This document shows positions 1 through 9,435 of a stretch of 64,000 nt of DNA, in pieces. Position 1 is the first letter of the stretch; each line of letters begins with the position of its first letter. This stretch comes from UBA7803 sp963822255 (GTDB lineage Bacteria > Pseudomonadota > Gammaproteobacteria > Pseudomonadales > Azotimanducaceae). The translations under genes were made by a program, and so were the position numbers. Location: assembly GCA_963822255.1 (NCBI GenBank), contig CAWGGV010000003.1:465070-529069 (forward strand), written 5' to 3'. Below the pieces are notes generated by a model. The model made no database searches. It was not told where the DNA came from and saw only the letters and a list, made by a program, of their open reading frames with translations.

Positions 1-591
1 TGGCGGAGATGCCGAGTGCCGCGAAGACCAGAACAGGGCCGACGATGATGACGCTCAGGTAGTCCTTGAACCGCTCGCTCAAGCGTGCGCTTGGCGGTGA
101 CCTGCCAGACGTCGTTGAAAGCGTGCTCGATCTTCTGCATCAGCGAGACGACCGTGTAGAACAGCAGCACGAAACCCACCGAGCCGAGCACGCCCACCTG
201 AACGTTGTCCACGAAGCCGACGATGCGGGAGACCACCTCTCCGCGGCGTTCCCCCAGGGGCTCCAGAGCGCTCAGCAGGAAGGGCTCGATCTGATTATGG
301 ACGCCGAAGCCTTTGAGTATGGAAAAGCTGATGGCCAGGAGTGGAACCAGAGAAAGCAGGGTGGTGTAGACCAGGCTCATGGCCTGCAGGGTGATCTGCC
401 CGGCGGTGACGTCCCGGCTCACGGCCCAGACCAGCCGGACCGCGGCGACCACACCGCGCTGCCAGCGCGGCCGCGCCGGGTCGTCGCGCCAGACGAACCG
501 CTCGCCGTCGGCCAACAGTCCCGCGCCGGCTGAAGGTTTTGCAGCGGGCGGCCGTCGGCTCAGTGGCGCTCACGATTCCGGGCCTCGTCAT
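1..591 (-). CDS. YihY/BrkB-family inner-membrane protein, 3' end outside window, frame-broken
   Basis: The minus strand encodes the N-terminal half of a YihY/BrkB-type polytopic membrane protein, a family of uncertain function. Reading from an ATG at 591, recognisable segments are AMSLVYTTLLSLVPLLA, FSILKGFGVHNQIEPFLL, ALEPLGERRG and VLGSVGFVLLFYTVVSLMQ, all typical of the family. The frame must be shifted near 519 and near 80 (SERFKDYLSV resumes only after removing one base), both fitting single-base insertions. The gene continues beyond position 1, so the C-terminus is not visible. It is divergent from the small membrane protein gene at 704. The start is uncertain: a GTG near 573 is also possible. 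Confidence 0.75.
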
Positions 592-703
592 TCCGATCTG
601 CACGCCGGTTGCGCGTGCGAAAAACAGTGGGTACTCGAGCCGCATTGTCCCGATTGACGAATCTGAAGGCAACGACAGGTCGCCGCGCAGTAGCATGCGC
701 GGG

Positions 704-1115
704 ATGAATGTACCCGGATGGGCCGAATCCCTGCTGTTCTGGGGAATGATTCTGTCGGTGGTGGCGTTGATCATCGCCGCGGTGGCGGTGCCCTGGGTGG
801 TGGGCCGGCTGCCGTGCGACTACTTCTCGCGCCCCGAACGCAGCGCCTGGAAGCCGCCGGTGCAGAACCCGGCGCTGGTGGGGCTGCTGACCGTTCTGAA
901 GAACCTTCTCGGCGCGATCCTGGTGCTTGCTCGGGCTGGTCATGCTGGTGACCCCGGGCCAGGGGCTGCTGACCCTGCTGATCGGCCTGCTCCTGCTCAA
1001 CTTTCCAGGCAAGTATCGCCTCGAACGCTGGCTGGTCAGACGGCCGGGCGTGCTCCGCACGCTCAACTGGGTGCGCCGCCGGCGTGGCCAGGAACACTTC
1101 GAATCGCCATCCTGA
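704..1115 (+). CDS. Small PGPGW-type transmembrane protein, one frameshift
   Basis: This encodes a protein of about 136 residues with three hydrophobic segments. The first is near residues 8-32, and a helical pair follows around residues 66-100, linked by the motif VTPGQGLLTLLIGLLLLNFPGK in the conceptual frame. That resembles the small putative membrane protein family with a PGPGW-like core, whose function is unknown. The basic tail (RLERWLVRR and RRRRGQEHF) would lie in the cytoplasm. The frame breaks near 922-928, where removing one base joins AILVLLGLVMLVTP. The ATG at 704 is preferred over an in-frame ATG at 695 because it places fewer polar residues before the first helix. Confidence 0.65.
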
Positions 1116-1375
1116 CCCGGCTCGGGCTCGTCGATGGCTTTCGCTGCCCCCGCCAGCTCAACGGCCGGTTCGCTTGCTGCGGGCTGGCTTCGAGTTCTGA
1201 CATGGCACCACACCAGCGGCGAATCGGTGGGAGTGTTGAAACTGCGGAATTGGCCCCGATACCGGGCCGCTCAGGCTCATCTCGCGCCGGCAACCCTCCC
1301 TTCAGGCTCATGTCTCGTTGGAAATGGCTCGGGCCCATCTGGCACACTGAGCAGCCCGCTGACCCACCGGTTTTC

Positions 1376-3253
1376 ATGTCCACAACTGCGCCTCCAGCCG
1401 TTCATCCAGTCACATCGCCCGCAGCGACGTCGCCCCGGCAGCTTCTGCGCCAGGTCTACGGCTACGACGAGTTCCGCGGCCGCCAGGAAGACATCGTCAC
1501 CGCCGCCTGGCAGGGCCGGGACTGTCTGGTGCTGATGCCCACCGGCGGCGGCAAGTCCCTGTGCTATCAGCTGCCTGCGCTGCTGCGTGGCGGCGTCGGC
1601 ATCGTCGTATCGCCGCTCATCGCGCTGATGCACGATCAGGTGAATGCCCTGCGGCAGCTGGGAGTGACGGCCGCCTACCTCAATTCCACCCAGGGGCCGG
1701 CCGAGCGGGCGCGAAGTGTGCCGGCAGATCGAAGCCGGCGAGCTGGCGCTGCTGTACGTGGCGCCGGAGCGGATCCTCCAACAGGAGACCCTGGCGTTTC
1801 TCGTGCCGTTGCCGCGTGTCGCTCATCGCCATCGACGAGGCGCACTGCGTTTCGGCCTGGGGCCACGACTTCCGGCCAGGACTACCTGGCGCTGCATCGC
1901 GCTGCAGCGAGCGCTTCCCCGGCGTGCCGCGCATCGCGCTCACCGCCACCGCCGACCCGCGGACCCGCGAGGACATCGTCCGCCGCCTGGCCCTGGACGA
2001 CCCGGAGCGCTTCGTCGAGGGCTTCGACCGGCCGAACATCCGCTACTCGGTGGAAGACCAAGCACAACGCCGAAGCTCAGCTCCGGCAGTTTCTGAGCCG
2101 GCCATCGCGGCGAGGCCGGCATCGTCTACTGCCTGTCGCGGCGCAGCGTCGAGGAGGTGGCGGACTGGCTGACCGGGCAGGGCTGTCGACGCGCTGCCCT
2201 ACCACGCCGGTCTGCCCGCCGAGGTGCGCAGCGAGCACCAGACGCGGTTTCTCCGGGACGAGGCGGTCGTCATGGTGGCGACGATCGCCTTCGGCATGGG
2301 CATCGACAAACCGGACGTGCGCTTCGTCGCCCATCTCGACCTGCCGAAGAGCGTCGAGGCCTACTATCAGGAGACGGGCAGGGCGGGCCGCGACGGCGCG
2401 CCGGCGGAAGCCTGGATGGTCTACGGCCTGCAGGACGTGGTGCGGCTGTCGCAGATGGTGGCGAAGTCCGAGGCCGACGAAGCTCACAAGCGCGTCGAGC
2501 AGGCAGAAGCTCGACGCGCTGCTCGGCTGGTGCGAGGTCACCGGCTGCCGCCGGGCCGCGCTGCTCGGCTACTTCGGCGAGGCCCATCCCGGCCATTGCG
2601 GCAACTGCGACGACTGCCTGGCGCCGCCGGCGACCTGGGACGGCACAGTGGCAGGCCAGAAGCTGCTGTCCTGCGTTTACCGCACCGGCCAGCGCTTCGG
2701 CGCAGGCCACGTCGTCGACGTGCTGCGCGGCGCCGACACGGCGAGGGTGCGCCAACACCGGCACGATCGGCAGAGTACGTTCGGCATCGGCGCCGATCTG
2801 TCCGTGGTGCAGTGGCGGTCGGTGGTACGCCAGCTCATGGTGCAGGGCTATCTGCTCGCCGATCCCGAGCGCTACGGCGCGCTGCGGCTGACCGGCTCCA
2901 GCCGCGCTCTGCTCAGAGGCGAAGTTGCCCTGCCGCTGCGCGAGGAAGTCCGGCGCGCGCCGCCATCGCGCGCGCCCGTACCCGCAGCGGGCGGCGACGG
3001 CGAGCCCATGGGTGAGGCGGATCAGGCATTGTGGGAGGCGCTACGGGCTGCCCGCCGCACCCTGGCCGACGATCAGGGCGTGCCGCCGTTCGTGATCTTC
3101 CACGACAGTACGCTCTGGGGCATGGTGGCGTTGCGGCCACGCAGCGCCGAGCAGATGCTCCGGGTGTCCGGGGTCGGGGCAGCCAAGCTCGAACGCTACG
3201 GTGCACATTTTCTCGAGGTGATCCGTGGCCATGACGCGGGTCCGGCGGCGTGA
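1376..3253 (+). CDS. recQ: ATP-dependent DNA helicase RecQ, many single-base frame breaks
   Basis: RecQ is a 3'-5' DNA helicase of recombination and repair. The order of motifs is complete: QVYGYDEFRGRQ (motif 0), LMPTGGGKSLCYQLPAL (Walker A), IDEAHCVSAWGHDFRP (DEAH box and aromatic loop), ALTATAD (motif III), VATIAFGMGIDKPDVRFVAH and YYQETGRAGRDG (motif VI). The zinc-binding RQC cysteines (CEVTGCRR, CGNCDDC) and a C-terminal HRDC domain (EALRAARRTLADDQGVPPF) follow. These segments lie in three frames: breaks occur near 1708, 1810, 1876-1910 (three within 40 bp), 2057, 2108, 2190 and 2503, and most are explained by one surplus base. The full motif set suggests a functional gene read with errors. 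The start ATG at 1376 puts about 20 residues before motif 0. Confidence 0.88.
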   Translation: MSTTAPPAVHPVTSPAATSPRQLLRQVYGYDEFRGRQEDIVTAAWQGRDCLVLMPTGGGKSLCYQLPALLRGGVGIVVSPLIALMHDQVNALRQLGVTAAYLNSTQGPAERARSVPADRSRRAGAAVRGAGADPPTGDPGVSRAVAACRSSPSTRRTAFRPGATTSGQDYLALHRAAASASPACRASRSPPPPTRGPARTSSAAWPWTTRSASSRASTGRTSATRWKTKHNAEAQLRQFLSRPSRRGRHRLLPVAAQRRGGGGLADRAGLSTRCPTTPVCPPRCAASTRRGFSGTRRSSWWRRSPSAWASTNRTCASSPISTCRRASRPTIRRRAGRAATARRRKPGWSTACRTWCGCRRWWRSPRPTKLTSASSRQKLDALLGWCEVTGCRRAALLGYFGEAHPGHCGNCDDCLAPPATWDGTVAGQKLLSCVYRTGQRFGAGHVVDVLRGADTARVRQHRHDRQSTFGIGADLSVVQWRSVVRQLMVQGYLLADPERYGALRLTGSSRALLRGEVALPLREEVRRAPPSRAPVPAAGGDGEPMGEADQALWEALRAARRTLADDQGVPPFVIFHDSTLWGMVALRPRSAEQMLRVSGVGAAKLERYGAHFLEVIRGHDAGPAA

Positions 3254-3280
3254 CCTCCATGGCCGGACGACTCTGACCCC

Positions 3281-3739
3281 GTGGCGCTGCGCCGACACAT
3301 CAGGGCTGCGCAGCCGGGCGACTTCGAGGCCATCCAGCGCATCGAGACCGAGGCGTTCGAGCCCTCGCGCCGTAGCTCGCCGGCCTCTCTGCGCCGAGCC
3401 CTCAGTTCCGGCTTTCAGCGGGTGCGCGTGCTGGAGATCGACGGTGCCGTGGCCGGCTATCTGATTCTCTGGCCGTTCCGCCGTACCTGGCGGGTCTACA
3501 ACCTGGCGTCCGATCCGCGCTGGCAGCAGCAGGGCGTGGGCAGCGCGTTGCTCACGGCAGCGGTGGAAGAGGCGGACGAGGGCGGTGCAGAGTGGCTGGT
3601 GCTGGAGTCCCGCGACGATCCGGCGCTGCTCGATTTTTACCAGCGGCGCGGATTCGAGACCAGGGGCCGTCTGGCCGACTACTATGCCGAGGGCGAAGAC
3701 GCCGTGCGCATGGAAGCGCGGTTGTCGCAGCGCCGCTGA
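3281..3739 (+). CDS. GNAT-family N-acetyltransferase (RimI-like)
   Basis: A 152-residue GNAT acetyltransferase, which transfers acetyl from acetyl-CoA to an amine. The acetyl-CoA binding motif A is LASDPRWQQQGVGSALLTAA (Q/R-x-x-G-x-G/A), and motif B is FYQRRGFETRGRLADYY. The pattern and length resemble RimI-type protein N-alpha-acetyltransferases, but the substrate cannot be inferred. Translation begins at a GTG (3281), 27 bp after the RecQ stop, on the same strand. It is one of the few genes in the first 14 kb whose frame is intact. Confidence 0.8.
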   Translation: MALRRHIRAAQPGDFEAIQRIETEAFEPSRRSSPASLRRALSSGFQRVRVLEIDGAVAGYLILWPFRRTWRVYNLASDPRWQQQGVGSALLTAAVEEADEGGAEWLVLESRDDPALLDFYQRRGFETRGRLADYYAEGEDAVRMEARLSQRR

Positions 3740-3824
3740 CGTTGCCGGGATTTGCCTTCCGCCGGCTGTACCGGTACGGTCTCTGCGCCGGAAACTACCG
3801 TCCCACTGTGCGGTCCCAGGAGCG

Positions 3825-5252
3825 ATGTCGAAGAAGTCGAACGAGCTGTTGAGCTTGACCGCCGTCGAGATGCTGGACGCGTTCGCCTCGCGCGACGCTC
3901 TCCCCGGTGGAAGTAAGCCGGGCGATGCTCGGGCAGATCGAGCGGCTGAACGGAGAGGTCAACGCCTACTGTCTGGTGGACTCCGACACCACCCTGGAGC
4001 TGGCGGCGGCCTCGGAGCGGCGCTACGCGGACGGTGCGCCGAAGGGCCGGCTCGACGGCGTTCCGGTGGCGGTGAAGGACGTTTTCTTCACGCCCATGTG
4101 GCCGACGGTGAAAGGGTCGCGAGTCGTGGATCCACAGCCCACGCTCGGCAAGGACTCTTCCGCCACCCGCAGCCTGGAACGGCACGGCTACGTTCCCCTG
4201 GGCAAGACCACCACCCCCGAATTCGGCTGGAAGGGCGTCACCGACAGTCCGCTGCACGGGCGTCAGCCGCAATCCCTGGAACTTCCAGAAGACGCCGGGG
4301 GGTTCGAGCGGCGGCAGCGGTGCGGCGGTGGCCCTCGGCATGGGCGCCGCTGGCGCTCGGCACCGACGCCGGGGGGTCCATCCGCATACCCGCCGGGTTC
4401 TGCGGGGTGGTGGGCCACAAGCCGACCTTCGGAGAGGTGCCCCACTGGCCGGGCAGCCCGTTCGGCACGCTGGCCCACGCCGGGCCCATGGGCTGGACGG
4501 TGCCGGACTGCGCGTTGCTCATGAACGTGCTGACCGAGCGCGACCCGCGGGATTCCGCCGCGGCGCCGCGGCGGGGCGTCGACTACCTGGCGGCCCTCGA
4601 CGGCGGTATCGAGGGGCTGCGCATCGCCTACTCGCCGACCCTCGGCTACGTGGACGTGCAGCGCCGGACGTGGCGCAAGCGGTGGCGCGGGCGGTGAAGG
4701 TACTGGAGGATCTCGGGGCGCGGGTTACCGAGACCGACCCCGGCTTCGCCGATCCCCTGGCCGCGTTCGGTCATCTGTTCTACGGCGGCGCCGCCAACGC
4801 CCTGCGCGACATCGGGCCGAAGAAGCGGGCGCTGATGGACCCTCAGCTGGTCCGGGTGGCCGAGAAGGCGAGCCCAGCGTTCCATGCTCGACTATCTTGG
4901 CGCGGTCAATGAGCGGCTTGCCCTCAGCGAGCGGATGGCGCTGTTCCACGAGCGCTACGACCTGCTGGTCACGCCGACCTTGCCCATCACGGCGTTCACC
5001 GCAGGGCGCGAGGTGCCGGAGGACTGGCACAGCACCCGCTGGCCGAGCTGGACCCCCTTCACCTATCCGTTCAACATGACCGGGCAGCCGGCGCTGTCGG
5101 TGCCGTGCGGATTCTCGGACGACGGCCTGCCGATCGGTCTGCAGATCGTCGGCGGCCGGTTCCGCGACGAGCTGGTGCTGCGTGCCGGGCACGCCTACCA
5201 GCAGGCCGTTCCGCTGCTCGATAAGCGGCCAGACGCATTCGACATCCGCTGA
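3825..5252 (+). CDS. Amidase-signature (AS) family amidase, frame-broken
   Basis: A hydrolase of the amidase-signature family, about 475 residues in the conceptual frame. The Ser-cisSer-Lys triad is visible: Lys in VPVAVKDVFF, cis-Ser in the TPGGSSGGSGAAVA segment, and the nucleophile Ser in ALGTDAGGSIRIPAGFCG. The C-terminal part includes FTYPFNMTGQPALSVPCG and GLPIGLQIVGGRF, also standard for the family. Breaks lie near 3903, 4262, 4344, 4664 and 4885; four look like one extra base and one like a missing base. A ribosome site AGGAG lies six bases before the ATG at 3825. The aminotransferase gene starts 12 bp downstream, so the two are probably co-transcribed. The natural amide substrate is unknown. 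Confidence 0.85.
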
Positions 5253-5263
5253 CGGAGCGACCC

Positions 5264-6468
5264 ATGGCAGTGAGCCCCCTCGACATCGACTTCTACGAGT
5301 CCGAGGATCCCATCTGGAACCCGGCCCTCATGGCCATGCCGGTGCCGGGCATCCGCAAGATGGTGAATCTGGCGGCCACCATGAAGGACGTCATTCACCT
5401 GTCCATCGGCCAGCCGGACATGCCCGCGCCGGCCCACGTGGTGAACGCAGCGGTGGAGGCGCTGCAGGCTGGTCAGACCGGTTACACCATGGACGCCGGC
5501 CTGCCCGAGCTGCTCGAGGCGTTGGCCGAGTACTACGGAGATCGCTATCAGCGGCCGCTGCAGCCGGAGAACGTCATCGTCACCACCGGCGCCACCGAGG
5601 CCGTGTACCTGGCACTGACGGCCACCTCGGCGCCGGGCCGGGAGTTCATCGTCCCGATCCTTCGTTCATGCTGTACGCTCCGCTGATCCGCATGAACGGC
5701 GGCACGGTGAAACCGATTCCGCTGCGTCCCGACAACGGCTATCAGCTCGATCCTCAGGAAGTCATCGACGCCATGGACTTCAACACCTTCGGCGTAGTGC
5801 TCAACTCGCCGAGCAACCCGACCGGTACGCTGTATCCGCGGGCGACCATAGAAGCCATCGTCGAGGAGTGCGCCTACCGAGGTATCGCCGTCATCAGCGA
5901 CGAGGTCTACGACCATCTGGTCTACGACGGCAACGAGTATCCGAGCGTGCTGTCGTGCTGCAGCGACCTCGACCACGTGATGGTGATCTCCAGCTTCTCG
6001 AAGACCTTCAGCATGGCCGGCATGCGCATCGGCTGGCTGATCTCGAGCCAGGGCGCCATCAAGAAGCTCCGCCGCTATCACATGTTCACCACCACCGTGG
6101 CGAACACGCCCTGTCAGTGGGCGGGCGTGGCGGCGCTGCGCGGGGGCCGGCAGTTCATCGACGAGATGCTGGCCGAGTACACGCGGCGCCGCAATCGTCT
6201 GGTGGAGTTGGTGGAGAGCGCGCCTCATCTGACCGGGTACATGCCGGAAGGGGCCTTCTACATGTTTCCGTCGCTGCCCGAAGGCGTGAACGGCTCCAAC
6301 GTCGCGCTGCGGATGCTGCGCGAGATCGGCGTGTGCACGATCGCCGGCGACACCTTCGGCGACGCCATGACCAATGCGCTCAGGATCAGCTACTCCACCT
6401 CGATCGAGCAGATCGAGCTGGCGTTCGAGCGGATGATTCCCTGGCTGAAGCGCCAGGATTTCGGTTGA
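5264..6468 (+). CDS. PLP-dependent class I/II aminotransferase, one frameshift
   Basis: A fold-type I aminotransferase of about 401 residues. Family marks are HLSIGQPDMPAP near the N-terminus, VVLNSPSNPTGTLYPRA, VISDEVYDHLVYDG, and the PLP-lysine segment SSFSKTFSMAGMRIGW, with the carboxylate-binding Arg in ALRISYSTS near the end. One base is missing near 5663, where the frame jumps between REFIVP and DPSFMLYAPL; everything else is continuous. It follows the amidase by 12 bp, suggesting a two-gene unit in which an amide is cleaved and the released amino compound is transaminated. This pairing is an inference, and the substrate is not evident. The start ATG is at 5264. Confidence 0.87.
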
Positions 6469-6522
6469 CGCCAAGTCGAAACGCGCGCGCCCTCAGCCCA
6501 CCGTGGGTGGCCGGTGCGCGGG

Positions 6523-7132
6523 TCAGCTGCGGACTCGGCGCGAGCGCGCCGGGGTATTCGGTTGCACCGAGCGCACGCCGGCCGTCAGCACGAGGCGCAT
6601 GGCATCCTCGGCGGAGATGTCCAGAGGCTCCAGGCGGCTCGCCGGCAACAACACCATGAATCCGCCGATCTGATAGCTCATGGGCAGGTACACGCAGACC
6701 AGCTCGGCATCGTCCGAATTACGGCTGGGCAGGGAGAAGCGTGGATTGGTGACGAATCCCACCAGGCGACAGTCTTTTTCCAGGGTCACCAGCACCACTC
6801 GCGACAGATCGCCGGTGGAGCGGTGGCCCAGGTAGCCGAAGAAGTCCTGCAGCGCGCTGTAGACGCTCTTCACCACCGGAATCCGGTTCAGCACCCCGGA
6901 GCCCAGCGCCACCAGGCGCTCGAACAGGAACAGGTGCATGAGCACGCCGAACGGCGCCGATCAGCGCCACCGCGAGCAGCAGACCGCTGCCCGGGAAGTA
7001 CCAGCCGCCGGGTACCATGGGGCGCAGCAGGCGTTCGACGCTCACCACCGCCCAATAGAGCGCGTAAACCGTCACCGTGAGGGGCACCAGGGTGCCGAGC
7101 CCCTTCCAGAAGATCGCACCGACGCTTCGCAT
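6523..7132 (-). CDS. DUF502-family membrane protein, one frameshift
   Basis: A protein of about 202 residues of the DUF502 family, inner-membrane proteins of unknown role. It begins MRSVGAIFWKGLGTLVPLTV, has two transmembrane helices (residues 13-30 and about 48-68), then the characteristic soluble part: RIPVVKSVYSALQDFFGYL, VVLVTLEKDCRLVGFVT and VYLPMSYQIGGFMVLLP. The frame breaks near 6945-6950 between ALIGA and FGVLMHLFLF. It is convergent with the aminotransferase gene, with 54 bp between stops. Confidence 0.83.
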
Positions 7133-7218
7133 CGAGCGATCATATCAGCGTGCGAGCGCGCCGTGAGTTCGGCGTGTGCCCGATCCAGGCGCTGTCCGGA
7201 ACCGGCGCTATCCCCCCG

Positions 7219-7502
7219 TCAGTCGCCGTGGCTCGCGTTCTCGCTGCCGGAGTGGTCGACGATGAGTCGAGGTGCGTCCTGGCGCAGCACGAAGCGTCCC
7301 TCGCTCGACGGTAATGGCGCTCCAGGGGAACCGCAGACGCTGACCCTTGCAGGCCGGTAGCGAGAACATATTCGATCCGACCGGTTCGCAGGTTCACCAG
7401 CAGCTCGTCGACAACGCCCAGAAGCTCGCCATTGCCGTGGTGCAGATCCGCCTCGACGATGTTGCTGATAGGCGTGGCTTGTTCGGGGCTGTAGGTATTC
7501 AT
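7219..7502 (-). CDS. PRC-barrel domain protein, two frame breaks
   Basis: A conceptual protein of 93 residues with one PRC-barrel domain: ATPISNIVEADLHHGNGELLGVVDELLVNLRTGRIEYVLA, then RLRFPWSAITVERG and FVLRQDAPRLIVDHSG. PRC barrels occur in ribosome-maturation proteins and in small stress proteins; this one looks like the free-standing stress type, but no specific role can be assigned. The frame breaks near 7344 and near 7300, and both are fixed by dropping one base. Start ATG at 7502, divergent from the dodecin gene with 320 bp between. Confidence 0.72.
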
Positions 7503-7822
7503 GTGCGACCTCACGGACGGCCCCGGAGCGCCTCCGGGCAGGAGCCTGACGTGGGACCCATGCACCCGGTGTGCCAGAGCATCCGGCGTCGGTCTACGGC
7601 CATTTCCTATGGAATTCAAAGAGCTAGCTGAAATTCCGACAACGGCGTTGTAATCGCTACAGCCTGTGAAGCAACGGCAGCGCGGTCCCACGTCCGCCGT
7701 CCACCCGGCCTGTGGGCCGTCCTGAGCCTGGTCCTGAATGACCTGTGCACGATTCTTGCTCGTCCGCCGGTGAGAGTCCGGTGATCGTCACCGCCATCCA
7801 GTCATGGCAGAGGGAGCAGCCA
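7503..7822. other. Divergent intergenic region between PRC-barrel and dodecin genes
   Basis: A 320-bp region separating the PRC-barrel gene (minus) from dodecin (plus). I find no credible gene in it. It holds a possible sigma-54 promoter at 7743-7760 for the dodecin side. A segment with lower GC around 7600-7660 (contains gagctagctg) may carry the other promoter, but no convincing -10/-35 pair is seen. Confidence 0.5.
7743..7760 (+). promoter_or_regulatory. Possible sigma-54 (-24/-12) promoter before dodecin
   Basis: The sequence CTGTGCACGATTCTTGCT fits the sigma-54 pattern TGGCACG-N4-TTGCW at the GCACG and TTGCT blocks with the correct 11-base spacing from the -24 G (7747) to the -12 GC (7758-7759). 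It lacks the G at -25, which is usually strongly conserved, so the match is imperfect. It would give a leader of about 50 bases before the dodecin ATG. A sigma-54 activator is encoded 1.7 kb downstream, which makes the site more plausible. Confidence 0.3.
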
Positions 7823-8027
7823 ATGGAGAACATCTACAAGACCACCGAGATCGTCGGTTCGTCCACGCAGAGCATGGAAGACGCCGTGGCGCAAGGCTGT
7901 GGCAAAGGCAGCCGGCAGCGTACGCCACATGCGCTGGTTCGAAGTGTCGGAGATCCGCGGGCACATCGAGGACGACGCCATCGCTCATTGGCAGATCACG
8001 GTGAAAATCGGCTTTACCATGGAATGA
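7823..8027 (+). CDS. Dodecin flavin-binding protein, one frameshift
   Basis: A 67-residue dodecin in the conceptual frame: MENIYKTTEIVGSSTQSMED, AVAKAVAKAAGSVRHMRWFE, then IRGHIEDDAIAHWQITVKIG. Dodecins form hollow dodecamers that bind and sequester flavins. The conserved Trp in MRWFEVSEIRG, which stacks on the isoalloxazine, and the HWQITVKIGF strand are present. One surplus C near 7894 breaks the frame. The ATG follows a purine-rich site (agagggagcag). It precedes the encapsulated ferritin gene by about 100 bp in the same direction, so both may belong to one stress or iron/flavin storage unit. Confidence 0.88.
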
Positions 8028-8129
8028 TCGGGCGGATCGGGTGCAACATCCACGATCCGGGGGCGCGACGTGGGTCCGCCCGCGACAACACCGCATCAGT
8101 CACCGGGACGATCACGGGGGAACCACGAC

Positions 8130-8500
8130 GTGACATCGGAGGCCTATCACGAACGCCACGAGGATCTCAGCGAAGCGACCCGCGATCTGCATCGGGCGCT
8201 GACTTCGCTGATGGAGGAGCTGGAGGCCGTGGACTGGTATCAGCAGCGGGTGGATGCCACCGACGATCAGGCACTCAAGGAGATCCTGGCCCACAACCGG
8301 GACGAGGAGATCGAGCACGCGGCCATGGTGCTCGAGTGGCTCCGGCGCAATCATCCCGGTGTTCGACCAGCAGCTTCGGACCTATCTGTTCACCAGCGGT
8401 CCGGTGGTGGACGTGGAGGAGGCCGCCGAGACGCACGGGGGACGGCTCCCTCGGCCTCGGCAACCTCGGCCGGACCGCCCCGCGCACATCCCCTGGATAA
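8130..8500 (+). CDS. Encapsulated ferritin-like protein (EncFtn) with encapsulin targeting peptide, two frame breaks
   Basis: A conceptual protein of 122 residues. The core MEELEAVDWYQQRVDA (residues 28-43) and HNRDEEIEHAAMVLEWLRR (55-73) match encapsulated ferritins. By comparison with the Rhodospirillum rubrum protein, Glu30, Glu60 and His63 would form the ferroxidase centre and Glu29/Glu32 the metal-entry sites. The C-terminus carries GDGSLGLGNLG, a classic encapsulin cargo-loading peptide of the type DGSLGIGSLKG. EncFtn oxidises Fe(II), but needs the shell to store iron. Breaks lie near 8357 and 8438 (one surplus base each); the targeting peptide is only seen after correcting the second. 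The start is a GTG at 8130 behind GGGGGA. The encapsulin gene follows 11 bp later. Confidence 0.93.
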
Positions 8501-8511
8501 GGACTCGGACG

Positions 8512-9325
8512 ATGAATCATCTGCATAGAGAGCTCGCGCCCATCTCCGCGCTCGGCTGGGAGCATATCGAGCAGGAGGCGAAGTTCATGCTGACCACGGC
8601 GCTGGCGGGGCGAAAGCTGGTGGACGTGAAGGGGCCCTTGGGATGGCAGTCCAGCGCCGTGAGCCTCGGCCGGGTGGCGGAGCCCCGCAACAAGCTGATG
8701 CAAGGTGCCGCCGTGAGGGTCCGGCAGGTGCGTCCAATGGTGGAGCTGCGCGTGCCGTTCGAGGTGTCCCGGGCGGAGCTCGACGCCATCTCCCGCGGCG
8801 CCGAGGACCCTGATCTCGACAGCGTCTCCGAAGCGGCACGGTCTGCGGCGCTGGCCGAGGACGCTTTCATGTTCCACGGCTTCGCCGAGATCGGCAGCCC
8901 CGGCATGGTGGAAGGCGCCGACGAGGCGGTGATGATGGAGGCCCGACTTCGACTACCAGCGCTTTCCGGACAAGGTGGTGGAGGCCATGGCCAAGCTTCG
9001 CCTCCGCGGCATCGAGGGTCCTTACGCGGTGGCCTTGGGGCCCGCTTGCTACGAGGGCGTCACCGGCACCACCCACACCGGCGGCTACCCGGTAATCGAC
9101 CATCTGCGCTCCTTCGTCGATGGGCCGCTGGTCTGGGCGCCGGCGCTGGACGGCAGCCTGGTCGTGAGTCAGCGGGGCGGCGACTTTCAGCTCACCCTGG
9201 GCGCCGACTTCTCCATCGGTTATCTCGACCACGACGCCGAACAGGTGCGCCTGTACATCGAAGAAAGCCTCGCCTTCCAGGTCGTCGAGCCTGCTGCGGT
9301 GGTGCCGATGTTCTACCAGAAGTAA
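8512..9325 (+). CDS. Family 1 encapsulin shell protein, one frameshift
   Basis: A conceptual protein of 270 residues with the HK97-fold encapsulin signature: LHRELAPISALGWEHIEQEA, then KLVDVKGPLGWQSSAVSLG, REPRNKL-like and VRPMVELRVPFEVSRAELD. It continues with LRLRGIEGPYAVALGP, TGGYPVIDHLRSFVDGPLVW and LTLGADFSIGYLDHDAEQV, ending LAFQVVEPAAVVPMFYQK. It builds the icosahedral nanocompartment that holds the EncFtn cargo encoded just upstream, so together they form an iron-storage organelle. One extra C near 8944 splits the frame between EA and DFDYQRFPDK. An AAGGA ribosome site overlaps the EncFtn stop. Confidence 0.95.
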
Positions 9326-9435
9326 CGAACGTCCACGGTTCTGCTCACATCGCGCGCTGCGATTGCCGCGGGCACTTGCGCTTCGTCAATGGAATGACCC
9401 CGGCGACCGCTTTAGCATGGTGGCTGGAGGATCGC

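Noticed and set aside
539..3253. A continuous 904-codon frame joining a membrane segment to RecQ
   Set aside because: The join exists only because of a base error near 925 and others in recQ; motif order and start sites support two genes at 704 and 1376.
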